A stretch of 64,000 bases of DNA. Origin: an uncultured Pseudomonadota bacterium. Its GTDB lineage: Bacteria; Pseudomonadota; Gammaproteobacteria; Burkholderiales; SG8-39. The position numbers were made by a program, and so were the translations under genes. Below are positions 18,166 to 26,584 of the stretch, piece after piece. The notes beneath the pieces were generated by a model. The model was given only the letters and a program-made list of their open reading frames with translations. It was not told the DNA's origin and did no database searches. The DNA lies in NCBI GenBank assembly GCA_903921325.1, contig CAIXPL010000016.1, positions 405,145 through 469,144 on the forward strand, written 5' to 3'. How positions within the stretch are numbered: the first letter of the stretch is position 1; each line of letters starts with the position of its first letter.

Positions 18166-19790
18166 TGGCGCGGATTGTCTGTGACCTGCTGATCCGCGGC
18201 GGGCAGTTGATTGACGGCAGCGGCGCACCGCGGGTCGATGCCGATATTGCGGTAAGTGCCGGTCGCATCGTGGCGATCGGTGAACGCCTGGCAGTGGATG
18301 CGGCACGCACGATCGACGCGCATGGGCTTGTCGTGGCCCCCGGGTTTATTGATATCAAGACACACTCGGATTTCACCCTGCCGATCAATCCGCGTGCCGA
18401 GAGCAAGGTACGCCAGGGGGTGACCACCGAGATCATCGGTCACTGCGGATTTTCGGTTGCGCCCTGCCTGCCAGACAAGGTCGCACTGTTGCGCGATTAC
18501 CTGAGCCCGAGCGCACCGTGGCTGCCGTTTCGCACGCTTGATTTTGCCACCTATATGGATAGCTTTCCGGCCACTGCGGTGAACGCCGGCATGCTGGTGG
18601 GCCATAACACCTTGCGCCTGATGACCATGGGGATGGCCGAGCGCGCCCCAAGCGATGCTGAAATGGGCAACATGATCGCGCTCTTGCGCGAGGCGCTCAA
18701 GGCGGGTGCGCTGGGACTCTCGAGCGGGCTCTTCACCGCGCCTGGAAGCTACGCCAAGGCCGCTGAACTGCATCGCCTGGGCGATGTCCTGCGCGCAGAG
18801 GGTGCGGCCTATTTCACTCATCTGCGTGATGAGTCCAATCAGGTGCTGGCGGCACTGGACGAGGCAATTGCGTTTGCCCAGGCGTGCCAGGTCCACGTGC
18901 AGGTCGTGCATTTCAAATGCTCGGGCATCGATAACTGGGGCAAGACGCAGACGGCACTCGCCCGGCTGGACGAGGCCCGCGGCCGTGGCTTGCAGATCGA
19001 CTGCGACGCCTATCCCTATACCGCCGGCAGCAATCCATTGAAGAACATCCTGCCGCAATGGGTGCAGTCCGGTGGCGTCGATGCCATGATCGAGCGCTTG
19101 CGTGGTTCAGCCACGCGCGAGCGCATGCGCCGGGACTTGGCCGAGCACGGATTGAACAACTGGGGGCGGATTGAATCGTGGGACGCGGTACGTGTGTCGA
19201 TTTCGCCGAATTTGCCGCAGCACTCCGGCCAGACCATTGCACAGATTGCGCAGGCGCGCGGTGTCGATCCGGTCGACGCACTGTGTGACTATCTGATCGA
19301 CGACAAAGGGGCCACGCGGGTATTGGTCACATCGATTGCCGAGGATGACGTGCGCACGCTGATTCGCTCACCGGTGGCGCTCGTTGGGTCTGACGGTAAC
19401 TGTGTGGCCGACTACGGCATCGTTTCGCAAGGCATGCCGCATCCGCGCTTCTATGGCACCTTCCCGCGCGTGATCGGCCACTATGTGAAAGGCGAACAGT
19501 TGATTCCCCTCGAGTCGGCGATCCATAAGATGACCGGCGGCACGGCCAAGGCGCTCGGGATAACCGATCGCGGTCTGCTCAAGGAAGGCTGGTGCGCTGA
19601 TATTGCCCTGTTCGAACCCGATGCGTTCATCGATCGCGCGACCTATGAGGCACCACATCGCTATCCGGCAGGTGAGCGCACCACGGTGATTGTGAATGGT
19701 GAGGTGGTGATCGACAATACCAGGCACACCGGGGCACTACCGGGCAAAGTGTTACGCCGGGCGCTGCATCAGGCGGCCAACACCGCGTGA
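18165..19790 (+). CDS. N-acyl-D-amino-acid deacylase-family amidohydrolase
   Basis: A 541-residue metal-dependent amidohydrolase of the D-aminoacylase family. Family markers: GGQLIDGSGAPRVDADIAV, VVAPGFIDIKTHSD, VRQGVTTEIIGHCGFSVAP, the ligands in THLRDE and VVHFKCSG, and GSDGN near the end. The canonical HxH after the first strand reads K65-T-H67, so the weak alpha-metal site is altered while the catalytic beta-site ligands (Cys in GHCGFS plus the two later His) are intact. It hydrolyses an amide or acyl-amino bond; substrate unknown. Start ATG overlaps the TGA of the VOC gene by one base, indicating cotranscription and translational coupling. Confidence 0.87.
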   Translation: MARIVCDLLIRGGQLIDGSGAPRVDADIAVSAGRIVAIGERLAVDAARTIDAHGLVVAPGFIDIKTHSDFTLPINPRAESKVRQGVTTEIIGHCGFSVAPCLPDKVALLRDYLSPSAPWLPFRTLDFATYMDSFPATAVNAGMLVGHNTLRLMTMGMAERAPSDAEMGNMIALLREALKAGALGLSSGLFTAPGSYAKAAELHRLGDVLRAEGAAYFTHLRDESNQVLAALDEAIAFAQACQVHVQVVHFKCSGIDNWGKTQTALARLDEARGRGLQIDCDAYPYTAGSNPLKNILPQWVQSGGVDAMIERLRGSATRERMRRDLAEHGLNNWGRIESWDAVRVSISPNLPQHSGQTIAQIAQARGVDPVDALCDYLIDDKGATRVLVTSIAEDDVRTLIRSPVALVGSDGNCVADYGIVSQGMPHPRFYGTFPRVIGHYVKGEQLIPLESAIHKMTGGTAKALGITDRGLLKEGWCADIALFEPDAFIDRATYEAPHRYPAGERTTVIVNGEVVIDNTRHTGALPGKVLRRALHQAANTA

Positions 19791-19915
19791 CCCGGGCTGT
19801 CGGTCGCCTGTCGCATGCAGCGGGTGGCTGATGCACCGGGTGGCTGAATGTCGATGGACTCGGCGGCGCAATGGTGATGGTCAGTTCACCTGGCAACGAC
19901 GTGTGATGTCGATCC

Positions 19916-21322
19916 TTACTCGACCGGCCAGCGCAATTTGACGATGTTTTTCATGTCCAGGCGACCGGCAATCCGGTCGGTGGCCTGCTGCACTTCGCGC
20001 ATCACGGCGTCCTGATCGATGAGGGTGAGGCGCGAGTCGCGCACAACCTGGGTGCCTCCGATGAAAACATGCTTCACCGTGTTGCCAGTGGCGCTGTAGA
20101 CCAGATTGGACACCGGGTTGTAGAGCGGCTGCCACTCCGAGGCGAGCGCATCGAACATGACAAAATCGGCTTCCTTGCCCACCTCGATCGAACCGATGCG
20201 ATCGCCCAGGCCGGCCCCGCGTGCCCCATTCAAGGTTGCCATCTCAAGAGCGTGCTCAGGCGGTGCGACGCGCGGATTGGCGCGCGCTTCCTTGTAGCCG
20301 CAGGCAAACAGGCGCATCTCCTGCACGATATCGACCAGCCCCGAACAGGCATGGTCAGACCCCAGGCTCACATTGACCCCGAGAGCCATCAGCTCCGGGT
20401 GCACACCAATGTTCAGATAACCATAGCCATTGTGCATCGATGAGGACGGACTGCACACCACGGTGGGCTTGCGTCGCGCCAGAATCTCGACTTCCTGCGG
20501 TTCCAGCCAGCCACCGTGGACCAGCATCGTACGCGGGTCCAACACCCCCAGGGATTCGAGCCGTTCGACCTCGGCCATGCCGCTACCGGCCGTACTCGCA
20601 TCGCGCGTCTGGTAGGAAAAGCAGGCATGAGTCTGCAACACCGCAGCGTGCCGATTGGCCAGGTCTTTCAAGCCGATGATCAGCGCGTCGGAGGCGTTGG
20701 GTACGCCGCGGAACGAGGCGCTCACGTTGAGCCTGCCGTCATAGCAGCCCTGATAGCGGTCGAACAGCTCTGCGGTCTTGTCCAGGCACGCCTCGGTGGT
20801 CTCGATCATGCGTGCCGGCAGCAGATTGGCCACTGCCTTGGTCTTGTCAAAGCAACTGGTTGCGGTGGTCATGCGCAGACCACTGGCCATGATGGCGCGC
20901 ACGGTCGCATCCGGGTGGTAATTGCCCGGATCGACAAAGCAGGTCACACCATGGCGCAGCAACTCGATCGCGGCAAGTGACGAGCTCACCGCGACGTCCT
21001 CCGCGGTGCTCGCGGCCTCGAACGGATACATGCGCTCGTAGAGGAACGACTGCGCGTTTGCCTCATCGGCCAGGCCACGCGCCATTTGAAACGAGGCGTG
21101 CAGATGGCTATCGATGAACCCGGGGGTGACCACGGTGTGGGTGGCATCGAACACCTGGGGTGCATTCCAGTCGCGCAGAATGTCGGCGCTCTTGCCGATG
21201 GCCACGAACTGACGATTGCGTACTGCAAAGGCCGCGTCGCGAATCACCCGGCGGGTCGAGTCGACCGTGATCAACCAATCGATATGGGCAACGATCAGCT
21301 CAGCAATCAGTGCGGTACTCAC
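19916..21322 (-). CDS. amidohydrolase, TRZ/ATZ (cytosine deaminase-like) family
   Basis: A 468-residue TIM-barrel amidohydrolase. Metal ligands are visible: HLH in TPGFIDSHLHASF, His in LQTHACFS, His in LVHGGWL and Asp in SLGSDHACSG. The C-terminal IGSIEVGKEADFVMFD strand completes the beta-sandwich. Relatives remove amino or chloro groups from N-heterocycles or hydrolyse guanidino compounds. Start is GTG 21322, with GGAG in the end of the preceding gene about 10 nt away. It is the last gene of a leftward five-gene operon and begins 2 bp after the dehydrogenase stop. Confidence 0.88.
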   Translation of the reverse strand: MSTALIAELIVAHIDWLITVDSTRRVIRDAAFAVRNRQFVAIGKSADILRDWNAPQVFDATHTVVTPGFIDSHLHASFQMARGLADEANAQSFLYERMYPFEAASTAEDVAVSSSLAAIELLRHGVTCFVDPGNYHPDATVRAIMASGLRMTTATSCFDKTKAVANLLPARMIETTEACLDKTAELFDRYQGCYDGRLNVSASFRGVPNASDALIIGLKDLANRHAAVLQTHACFSYQTRDASTAGSGMAEVERLESLGVLDPRTMLVHGGWLEPQEVEILARRKPTVVCSPSSSMHNGYGYLNIGVHPELMALGVNVSLGSDHACSGLVDIVQEMRLFACGYKEARANPRVAPPEHALEMATLNGARGAGLGDRIGSIEVGKEADFVMFDALASEWQPLYNPVSNLVYSATGNTVKHVFIGGTQVVRDSRLTLIDQDAVMREVQQATDRIAGRLDMKNIVKLRWPVE

Positions 21323-21324
21323 AA

Positions 21325-22395
21325 TCAGATCTCCAGTTCTGCGGGCAGGGCAATGGCGAGTTTCTGCGCCAGATTGCGCAAGTCTGCCGCCACGGGCGGT
21401 GACAGCGGAATGCCTGAGTGCGCGCGCACTGCCATCATTCGGTCGCCGCGCTCACCCGGAGTGAGGGGGGGGTGGGCAGAGTCGGCAGCAGGAAGGGCGT
21501 GGATATCGCACGCAAGCCGGCTTGCCTCCTGTGCAAAGACCTGCGGATCGATGAATCGCGCGATATCGATCGCAATGCACACACCGTTCTGGCGATGGTG
21601 TTTGCCAAGCGCAGTGCCTTCCAGTGATTCGGCCAGCAACGGGTTGCCCGCCAGCACACTCGTCAGCAACTCGATCATCAGAGCCAGCCCCGAGCCCTTG
21701 GGGCCGGCCATGGGCAGTGGGACGTGGGCAAGTGCCGGGTCGGTGGTCGGGTTGCCCTCGCGATCAATGGCCAGGCCGGGTTCGAGCGCCTGTTTGAGTT
21801 TGCGCGCCTGAATCAACCGTCCATGCGAGACAATACCCGAAGCAATGTCGAGCACGATCGGCGAGGCGTCGGCACCACCGGGAGCGGAAATCGACAGCGG
21901 GCTGGTGGATACACCGGCGGCACGTGCGCCGTGATAGGCCATATTCGGTTGCGAGGCCGAATACGCGATGCCCAGACAGCCGCGGGTTGCCGCATGACGG
22001 GTGTAATAGCCCAAGGCCGCCGTATGAGTCGTGGCGCGTACCAGTGCGATGCCGATGCCGGCAATGCGTGCACGATCGATCGCACCTTCCATCGCCAGCG
22101 TCATGGCAATCGGGCCGGGCGCACGGTCGGCTTCAATCCGCAACGAACCGATGGCTACTTCCTGCACATCGATCGACGGCTGGGCGTTCATGTACCCCAG
22201 GTCGATCAACTCGACATAGCGCGGTACGCGATTCACCCCATGGGTGTCGATGCCGCGCAGATTGGCCCAGATGAGCGCATCGGTGACGCAGGCGGCGTGT
22301 TCGGCTGACATCCCGCGGGCGGCAAAGACCGCTTCGACAAACTGCCGAAGCGATCCGACGGGAACCGAAATACGCCCTGTCGCTGCTGAACTCAC
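21325..22395 (-). CDS. Ldh-family NAD(P)-dependent oxidoreductase (malate/L-lactate/ureidoglycolate type)
   Basis: A 356-residue member of the Ldh_2 family, which oxidises 2-hydroxy acids (or reduces 2-keto acids) with NAD(P). Markers: AACVTDALIWANLRGIDTHGVNRVPRYV (the conserved THG motif), NMAYHGARAAGVSTSPLSISAPGG, LDIASGIVSHGRL and GPKGSGLALMIELL. GTG 22395 is chosen because GTGA overlaps the stop of the upstream hydrolase by 4 bp; a TTG at 22428 is possible. A G8 tract (C8 in the coding strand) lies at 21465-21472 inside the gene. Third-to-fourth gene junctions in this operon are coupled. Confidence 0.88.
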   Translation of the reverse strand: MSSAATGRISVPVGSLRQFVEAVFAARGMSAEHAACVTDALIWANLRGIDTHGVNRVPRYVELIDLGYMNAQPSIDVQEVAIGSLRIEADRAPGPIAMTLAMEGAIDRARIAGIGIALVRATTHTAALGYYTRHAATRGCLGIAYSASQPNMAYHGARAAGVSTSPLSISAPGGADASPIVLDIASGIVSHGRLIQARKLKQALEPGLAIDREGNPTTDPALAHVPLPMAGPKGSGLALMIELLTSVLAGNPLLAESLEGTALGKHHRQNGVCIAIDIARFIDPQVFAQEASRLACDIHALPAADSAHPPLTPGERGDRMMAVRAHSGIPLSPPVAADLRNLAQKLAIALPAELEI

Positions 22396-23267
22396 GCTGC
22401 CCTTGCAGGCAGGTGCTTCTCGAGCCAATTGCGCACCAGATTGATGACAATCGGATTGCCCTCGGAGAGCAGGAAGTGATCAACCTCGGCGATCAGGTGC
22501 AGATCGGCCGGTTGTTTGGCATGTTGGAACAGTTCCACCGATTGTTCGGTCGGGGTCACCGAGTCATTGGCCGGGTGCAACAGCATGAGCGGGCGCGGTG
22601 CGATCTGACCGACCACATCGTTGGCACGAAACGCATACATCGACTCGACCACTTCGAATGGGAATTCCAGGTGTGAGCCGGCCGACAGATTGCCACGCAG
22701 ATGCGGCGGGATCGGCACGATGTCAAAGCGTGGCACACGGATCGAGCGGCCGGATTCGGCACGCACGCGGCGACCTTCGTCCATCATGTCGGTGAAGCGC
22801 TTCCAGGCCTCGGGCGACTCGTGTTGCTTGCGGAATTTTTTCTCGCCATCGCCCCAGCCCCCTGAGGACATGACTGCAGCGATGCGCTTGTCCACGCCCC
22901 CGGCATAGACCGCCACCGCGGCGCCAAAGCTATGACCATAGACACCGATGGCATCGGGTCGCATATCGCCACGGGTAGCCATATAGGTGAGCGCATTACT
23001 CGTGTCCTCGACCTGTTCGAGACAGATCACGCGCGCCCGCTCGCCCTCGCTGTCACCGCAACCGCGAAAATCAAAGCGCAACGATGCATAGCCCCACTGG
23101 GCGAGCAATTCGGCGGTGATTTTCATCCAGTCGGCTTCCTTGTTGCTGCCAAAACCATGCAACAGCAGCAGCGCGGCGCAGCGCTCGCCGGACTTCAATC
23201 CATCAGGGGTGCGCACGATGCCCGACAATGTCAGGCCGTCTGACTTGAAACTGACCTTCTCTTCCAT
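22392..23267 (-). CDS. alpha/beta hydrolase (dienelactone hydrolase/S9-like)
   Basis: A 291-residue alpha/beta-hydrolase. Oxyanion strand LLLLHGFGSNKEADW, nucleophile elbow GVYGHSFGAAVAVYAGG (Ser), acid in PANDSVTP and catalytic His in AEVDHFLLSEGNP are all present. GGAG precedes ATG 23267. It sits in the leftward operon between a GST and the Ldh-type dehydrogenase and probably hydrolyses an ester or lactone intermediate. Substrate unknown. Confidence 0.88.
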   Translation of the reverse strand: MEEKVSFKSDGLTLSGIVRTPDGLKSGERCAALLLLHGFGSNKEADWMKITAELLAQWGYASLRFDFRGCGDSEGERARVICLEQVEDTSNALTYMATRGDMRPDAIGVYGHSFGAAVAVYAGGVDKRIAAVMSSGGWGDGEKKFRKQHESPEAWKRFTDMMDEGRRVRAESGRSIRVPRFDIVPIPPHLRGNLSAGSHLEFPFEVVESMYAFRANDVVGQIAPRPLMLLHPANDSVTPTEQSVELFQHAKQPADLHLIAEVDHFLLSEGNPIVINLVRNWLEKHLPARAA

Positions 23268-23287
23268 GAGTTACTACTCCAGTTGAA

Positions 23288-23908
23288 TCAGCTAAGCGGA
23301 ATCATCACCGCTTCGCGATAGGCGGCGCGGGATTGCAGTCGTTCGAAATAGGCGTCCAGATGCGGCATTGCGGGTCGCTCCACCGGCAGCTTGTACCAGC
23401 GGTGTACGAAGGCACCCATCGGAATATCGCCGATGGTGAGATTGTCCCCAGCCATGTACGGACGGTTGGCAAGTACCTGATCGACGATCTGGAATGCCTC
23501 ATTCGCCTTGACAGTCTGGTCGGCGACTTCCTTCATGTTGCGCTTCTCAGGTGCGCTGCGAATCAGATTCCAGAACACCGGGGTTACCGAAGGCTGCAAG
23601 GTGGTGCTCGCCCAGTCCATCCAGCGATCTGCATCCGCGTGGGCGCGGGCATTGGCCGGTGACAGCGTGCCGGCACCCTGTTTGGCGGCCAGATAACGCA
23701 CGATGGCATTGGACTCCCACAGGATAAATCCATCGTCGTCGATCGTCGGGATGCGGCTATTGGGATTCATGGCCTTGTAGAACGGTTCGTTGACCACGCC
23801 GTATTCCATGCCGGCTTCGACTCGTTCATAAGGGACTGCCATTTCGGCCAATGCCCAGCGAACCTTTTGTACATTGATCGATGTGATCCGTCCCCAGAGC
23901 TTCAGCAT
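23288..23908 (-). CDS. glutathione S-transferase family protein
   Basis: A 206-residue GST. The N-terminal thioredoxin-like domain (LKLWGRITSINVQKVRWALAEM, NPNSRIPTIDDDGFILWESNAI) contains the cis-Pro after RIP and the ES motif that binds the gamma-glutamyl group. The C-terminal helical domain has LTIGDIPMGAFVHRW. Conjugates or isomerises electrophilic intermediates with glutathione. It lies 20 bp before the hydrolase and 35 bp after the DHODH-like gene in the same operon. Confidence 0.92.
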   Translation of the reverse strand: MLKLWGRITSINVQKVRWALAEMAVPYERVEAGMEYGVVNEPFYKAMNPNSRIPTIDDDGFILWESNAIVRYLAAKQGAGTLSPANARAHADADRWMDWASTTLQPSVTPVFWNLIRSAPEKRNMKEVADQTVKANEAFQIVDQVLANRPYMAGDNLTIGDIPMGAFVHRWYKLPVERPAMPHLDAYFERLQSRAAYREAVMIPLS

Positions 23909-23943
23909 GCGGTGTACTCCTTGCAGGATAAAAAAGCGCGATT

Positions 23944-25035
23944 CTAGACTGCTGGCGTTGCAGTCTTGACTTCGATTGCGAGCATGGGGTTGAACATCGC
24001 CCCGGTGGCCGACTGCGCGGCACAGGCGCCGGCTTCGATGAATTCCAGCGCGTCGCCAGCAAAGGTGAGCCCACCGACCCCCACGATCTGCAAGGCCATG
24101 CGCTCACGTTCAATGATTTTTTGTGCTGCTCGTACCGCACCCAGGGCGATCGGCTTGATCGCAGTCCCGGTCACCCCGGCCCGTTCTCGCCCTGGCGGAA
24201 AGGCCGCGCTGCCATCGGGGGCGACAATGCGCCGCGAGGGGGCATTGATCAGCACCAGGCCATCGGCATAGCCATTGACCGCGCGCATAAAAGCAAGCAG
24301 GCGCTCCGGTTCCTCCATCAATCCGACCTTGAGCAGTACCGGGCGCCCCCCCGAGGCTTCTTTTACTGCACGCGCAATGGTGCGTGAGCGTTCGATATCC
24401 AGATAGAGCTGGCCTTCGGCTTTGCCCACATTGGGGCAGGACAAATTGGCCTCGACGATCGGCACGCCGGCTGCACATACCCGGCGCGTGAGGTCGGCAA
24501 AATCGGCCACGAAAGCATCATCGCTGACGTCGGGTCCGGCACTTCCCACCACCGAGCCGATCAGTACCTGACCCTCGCCAATCGAGCGACAGGCGCGCTC
24601 CAGATCGGGCTCCCACATCTGTGGCAGCACCGAGGGCATGCCGAAGGAGCCTGCCATGGTGGCCCCCTGGGTGCTTGCTGGTGCATCACCCACCACCATG
24701 GTCTGGTCGCCGGTGTACAGGCGGTCTTCGAGACCATTGCGATCAAGAAACATCCAGTTCGGCGCGCTACCGCAGGCACGCGCGACACTACGCACCGTTT
24801 TGAATGTGAGGATGTCAAAGCCCAGGCGTGCGTAGGTTTCAACCCAGCGGCTGTTGGAGAGAATGCTCGAGGGCACGCCAAAGCGGGAACGCACGGGCAA
24901 GCCAAAAAACGATTTCATCGGCGTGACGGGCACGCTCGGATACGCTCCACTGAATTGCGGGCCGTTCACATAGTTCCACTCAAAACTTTGATCAAACCGG
25001 TAGGTCTGCTTCACAGATGCAGCATGGGAAGACAT
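23944..25035 (-). CDS. class 1 dihydroorotate/dihydropyrimidine dehydrogenase-like flavoprotein
   Basis: A 363-residue TIM-barrel FMN enzyme. The motif VEANLSCPNVGKAEGQ contains the cysteine that acts as base in class 1 enzymes, and KVGLMEEPER, INAPSRR and IVGVGGLTFAGDALEFIEAGA match the FMN-phosphate site of this superfamily. Being in a catabolic operon, it probably reduces or oxidises an intermediate other than dihydroorotate; this is inference. GGAG sits before ATG 25035; a GTG at 25047 is less likely. It is the first large gene of the leftward operon, overlapping a possible 43-residue leader ORF. Confidence 0.82.
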   Translation of the reverse strand: MSSHAASVKQTYRFDQSFEWNYVNGPQFSGAYPSVPVTPMKSFFGLPVRSRFGVPSSILSNSRWVETYARLGFDILTFKTVRSVARACGSAPNWMFLDRNGLEDRLYTGDQTMVVGDAPASTQGATMAGSFGMPSVLPQMWEPDLERACRSIGEGQVLIGSVVGSAGPDVSDDAFVADFADLTRRVCAAGVPIVEANLSCPNVGKAEGQLYLDIERSRTIARAVKEASGGRPVLLKVGLMEEPERLLAFMRAVNGYADGLVLINAPSRRIVAPDGSAAFPPGRERAGVTGTAIKPIALGAVRAAQKIIERERMALQIVGVGGLTFAGDALEFIEAGACAAQSATGAMFNPMLAIEVKTATPAV

Positions 25036-25142
25036 GTGAATCTCCACGGGGCAGGCTCGCTCGCGCGAAGCGCGCTGCGGGGCGGGTTGGTCGAGCGCGC
25101 ATAAGCGGCTGGTGCGAGCATGGTTTCGTTCAGGTCAATCAT
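25011..25142 (-). CDS. candidate 43-residue leader peptide/small protein
   Basis: An ATG at 25142 preceded by a strong ribosome site GGGGAGG (25159-25153, 10 nt away) opens a 43-codon frame that ends at 25011, inside the start of the DHODH-like gene in a different frame (25-bp overlap). The peptide starts MIDLNETMLAPAAYARS and ends PMLHL. Its 3' half spans a GC stem, GCGCG/CGCGC at 25063-25075, just before the ribosome site of the DHODH-like gene. It may be a leader for translational coupling or attenuation, a small protein, or chance. Confidence 0.3.
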   Translation of the reverse strand: MIDLNETMLAPAAYARSTNPPRSALRASEPAPWRFTCLPMLHL

Positions 25143-25405
25143 CTGAATGAAACCTCCCCGGCAATCTAACGGGAGCGCCGAACTTGCGCAAGGCGGATTG
25201 CGTATTCGCCGTGGACCTGTTCGATCGACGCGGTATGCCTTCGCCTTGCCCGACGGTGTGGGTGAGCCGCCTGCGGTTGAATCATTGAGTCGCCTTGCCA
25301 CGTATGGCCGAATCTCCTGGTCGTGTATGCTCATGACAAAAATTGACCGACTGCGTGCACCTCATCGTCGAGGTGCGTGCAGTGCATCGCAAGGGGAGTT
25401 GCACG
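25036..25405. other. divergent control region between two catabolic operons
   Basis: This 370-bp stretch carries the promoters for the leftward operon and for the rightward operon starting at 25406. Apart from the small leader ORF it holds a 7-bp-arm inverted repeat, GCACCTC (25357-25363) and GAGGTGC (25370-25376), just upstream of the rightward ribosome site GGGGAG (25393-25398). TTGACC at 25342-25347 resembles a -35 box but no matching -10 follows. No regulator gene is adjacent. Confidence 0.45.
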
Positions 25406-26572
25406 ATGTATAGCGGGGAGATTCGCGATTGGCCGCGCCAGGTGAGTTTTGGGCCGGGCAAGGTCAACGAATTGGGACGTATCGTGGCCGCGCTGGGCGC
25501 ACAGCGCGTTCTGGTGGTGTGCGGCAAGTCCGTCGCGCAGGGCGCAATGCTGGCGCGAGTGCGCGCCGGGCTCGGCCCGCTGTGCGTGGGTGTGTTTGGC
25601 GACGCGCATGCGCATTCACCGTTTGCCGATGTACAGGCCGCATCAGCCCAGGCGCGCGAGTTGGCCGCCGACTGCCTGGTATCGGTAGGCGGGGGCAGTG
25701 CGATCGATACCGCCAAAGGCGTGGTTTTGCATGAAACCACGGCTGGGGATTTTGCGCCCTATGCGATTGACTATGCGCGCAAGGGCATGGCGCGCAAGCC
25801 CCTGCCGGCGGCCGCCTTGTTGCATGTGGCGGTGCCGACCACGGCCGGCTCATCGAGCGATGTATTGCCCACAGCCGGCATCCGCGACCCCGCCCGCCCT
25901 GTAAAAATGCTGTTCTGGGACGAACGCCTGGTGCCCGATGGCACGGTGCTCGACCCCGAGATGGCGGTGTTTGCCGGTGCGCGGCTGAGCGCCGCCACGG
26001 GCATGACGGCAGTCGCGCGGGCGATCGAATCGTTGTACTCGGCTCATCGTCACCCGATCTCGATGGGCCTTGCCCTGCATGCTGCACGGCTGCTGCGCGA
26101 CGCCTTGCCGCGTAGCGTGAATGCACCTGATGATCTGGAAGCACGTGCTGATTGCCAAATGGCCTGTCTGATGTCAGGCACGGCATCTATCAACGCAATG
26201 GTGTCTATCGTCCACGCAGTCGGTCATGTGGTCGGCGGTCGCTACGGTCTGCAACATGGCATATCGCACGGCATATTGCTTGCGCCGGCGCTACGCCGTC
26301 TGCTGCCGACACTGGGCCGCGATGCGGCCTATGTCCTGGAAGGCCTGGGGTGTACGGCCGGTTCATCCGGGTCGGCGGCCGATACCGCGGCTGAGGCCAT
26401 TCGCGGCCTGCTCGCGCAGTTACCGCTGCCGCAGCGGTTGCGTGAGGCAGGCATTGGCGCCGATGATCTTCCGGGCATCGCGGCGGGCACGATGGGCGAT
26501 TACATGATGGCCAATTTGCCCGCACCTCTCACCGAAGCCGATGTGCTCGCGCTGTTGCGCGAGGCCTGGTAG
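25406..26572 (+). CDS. maleylacetate reductase-like iron-containing alcohol dehydrogenase family protein
   Basis: A 388-residue protein of the Fe-ADH/maleylacetate reductase group. The nucleotide-binding motif VSVGGGSAIDTAKGVVLHET, PTTAGSSSDVLPTAG and the metal-region VHAVGHVVGGRYGLQHGISHGILLAPALRR are visible. Short size and the GLQHG segment favour maleylacetate reductases, which turn maleylacetate into 3-oxoadipate with NADH at the end of (chloro)hydroxyquinol pathways. No hydroxyquinol dioxygenase is present, so the true substrate may differ. GGGGAG fixes the start at ATG 25406. First gene of the rightward operon. Confidence 0.82.
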   Translation: MYSGEIRDWPRQVSFGPGKVNELGRIVAALGAQRVLVVCGKSVAQGAMLARVRAGLGPLCVGVFGDAHAHSPFADVQAASAQARELAADCLVSVGGGSAIDTAKGVVLHETTAGDFAPYAIDYARKGMARKPLPAAALLHVAVPTTAGSSSDVLPTAGIRDPARPVKMLFWDERLVPDGTVLDPEMAVFAGARLSAATGMTAVARAIESLYSAHRHPISMGLALHAARLLRDALPRSVNAPDDLEARADCQMACLMSGTASINAMVSIVHAVGHVVGGRYGLQHGISHGILLAPALRRLLPTLGRDAAYVLEGLGCTAGSSGSAADTAAEAIRGLLAQLPLPQRLREAGIGADDLPGIAAGTMGDYMMANLPAPLTEADVLALLREAW

Positions 26573-26584
26573 GAGGTATTTGCG

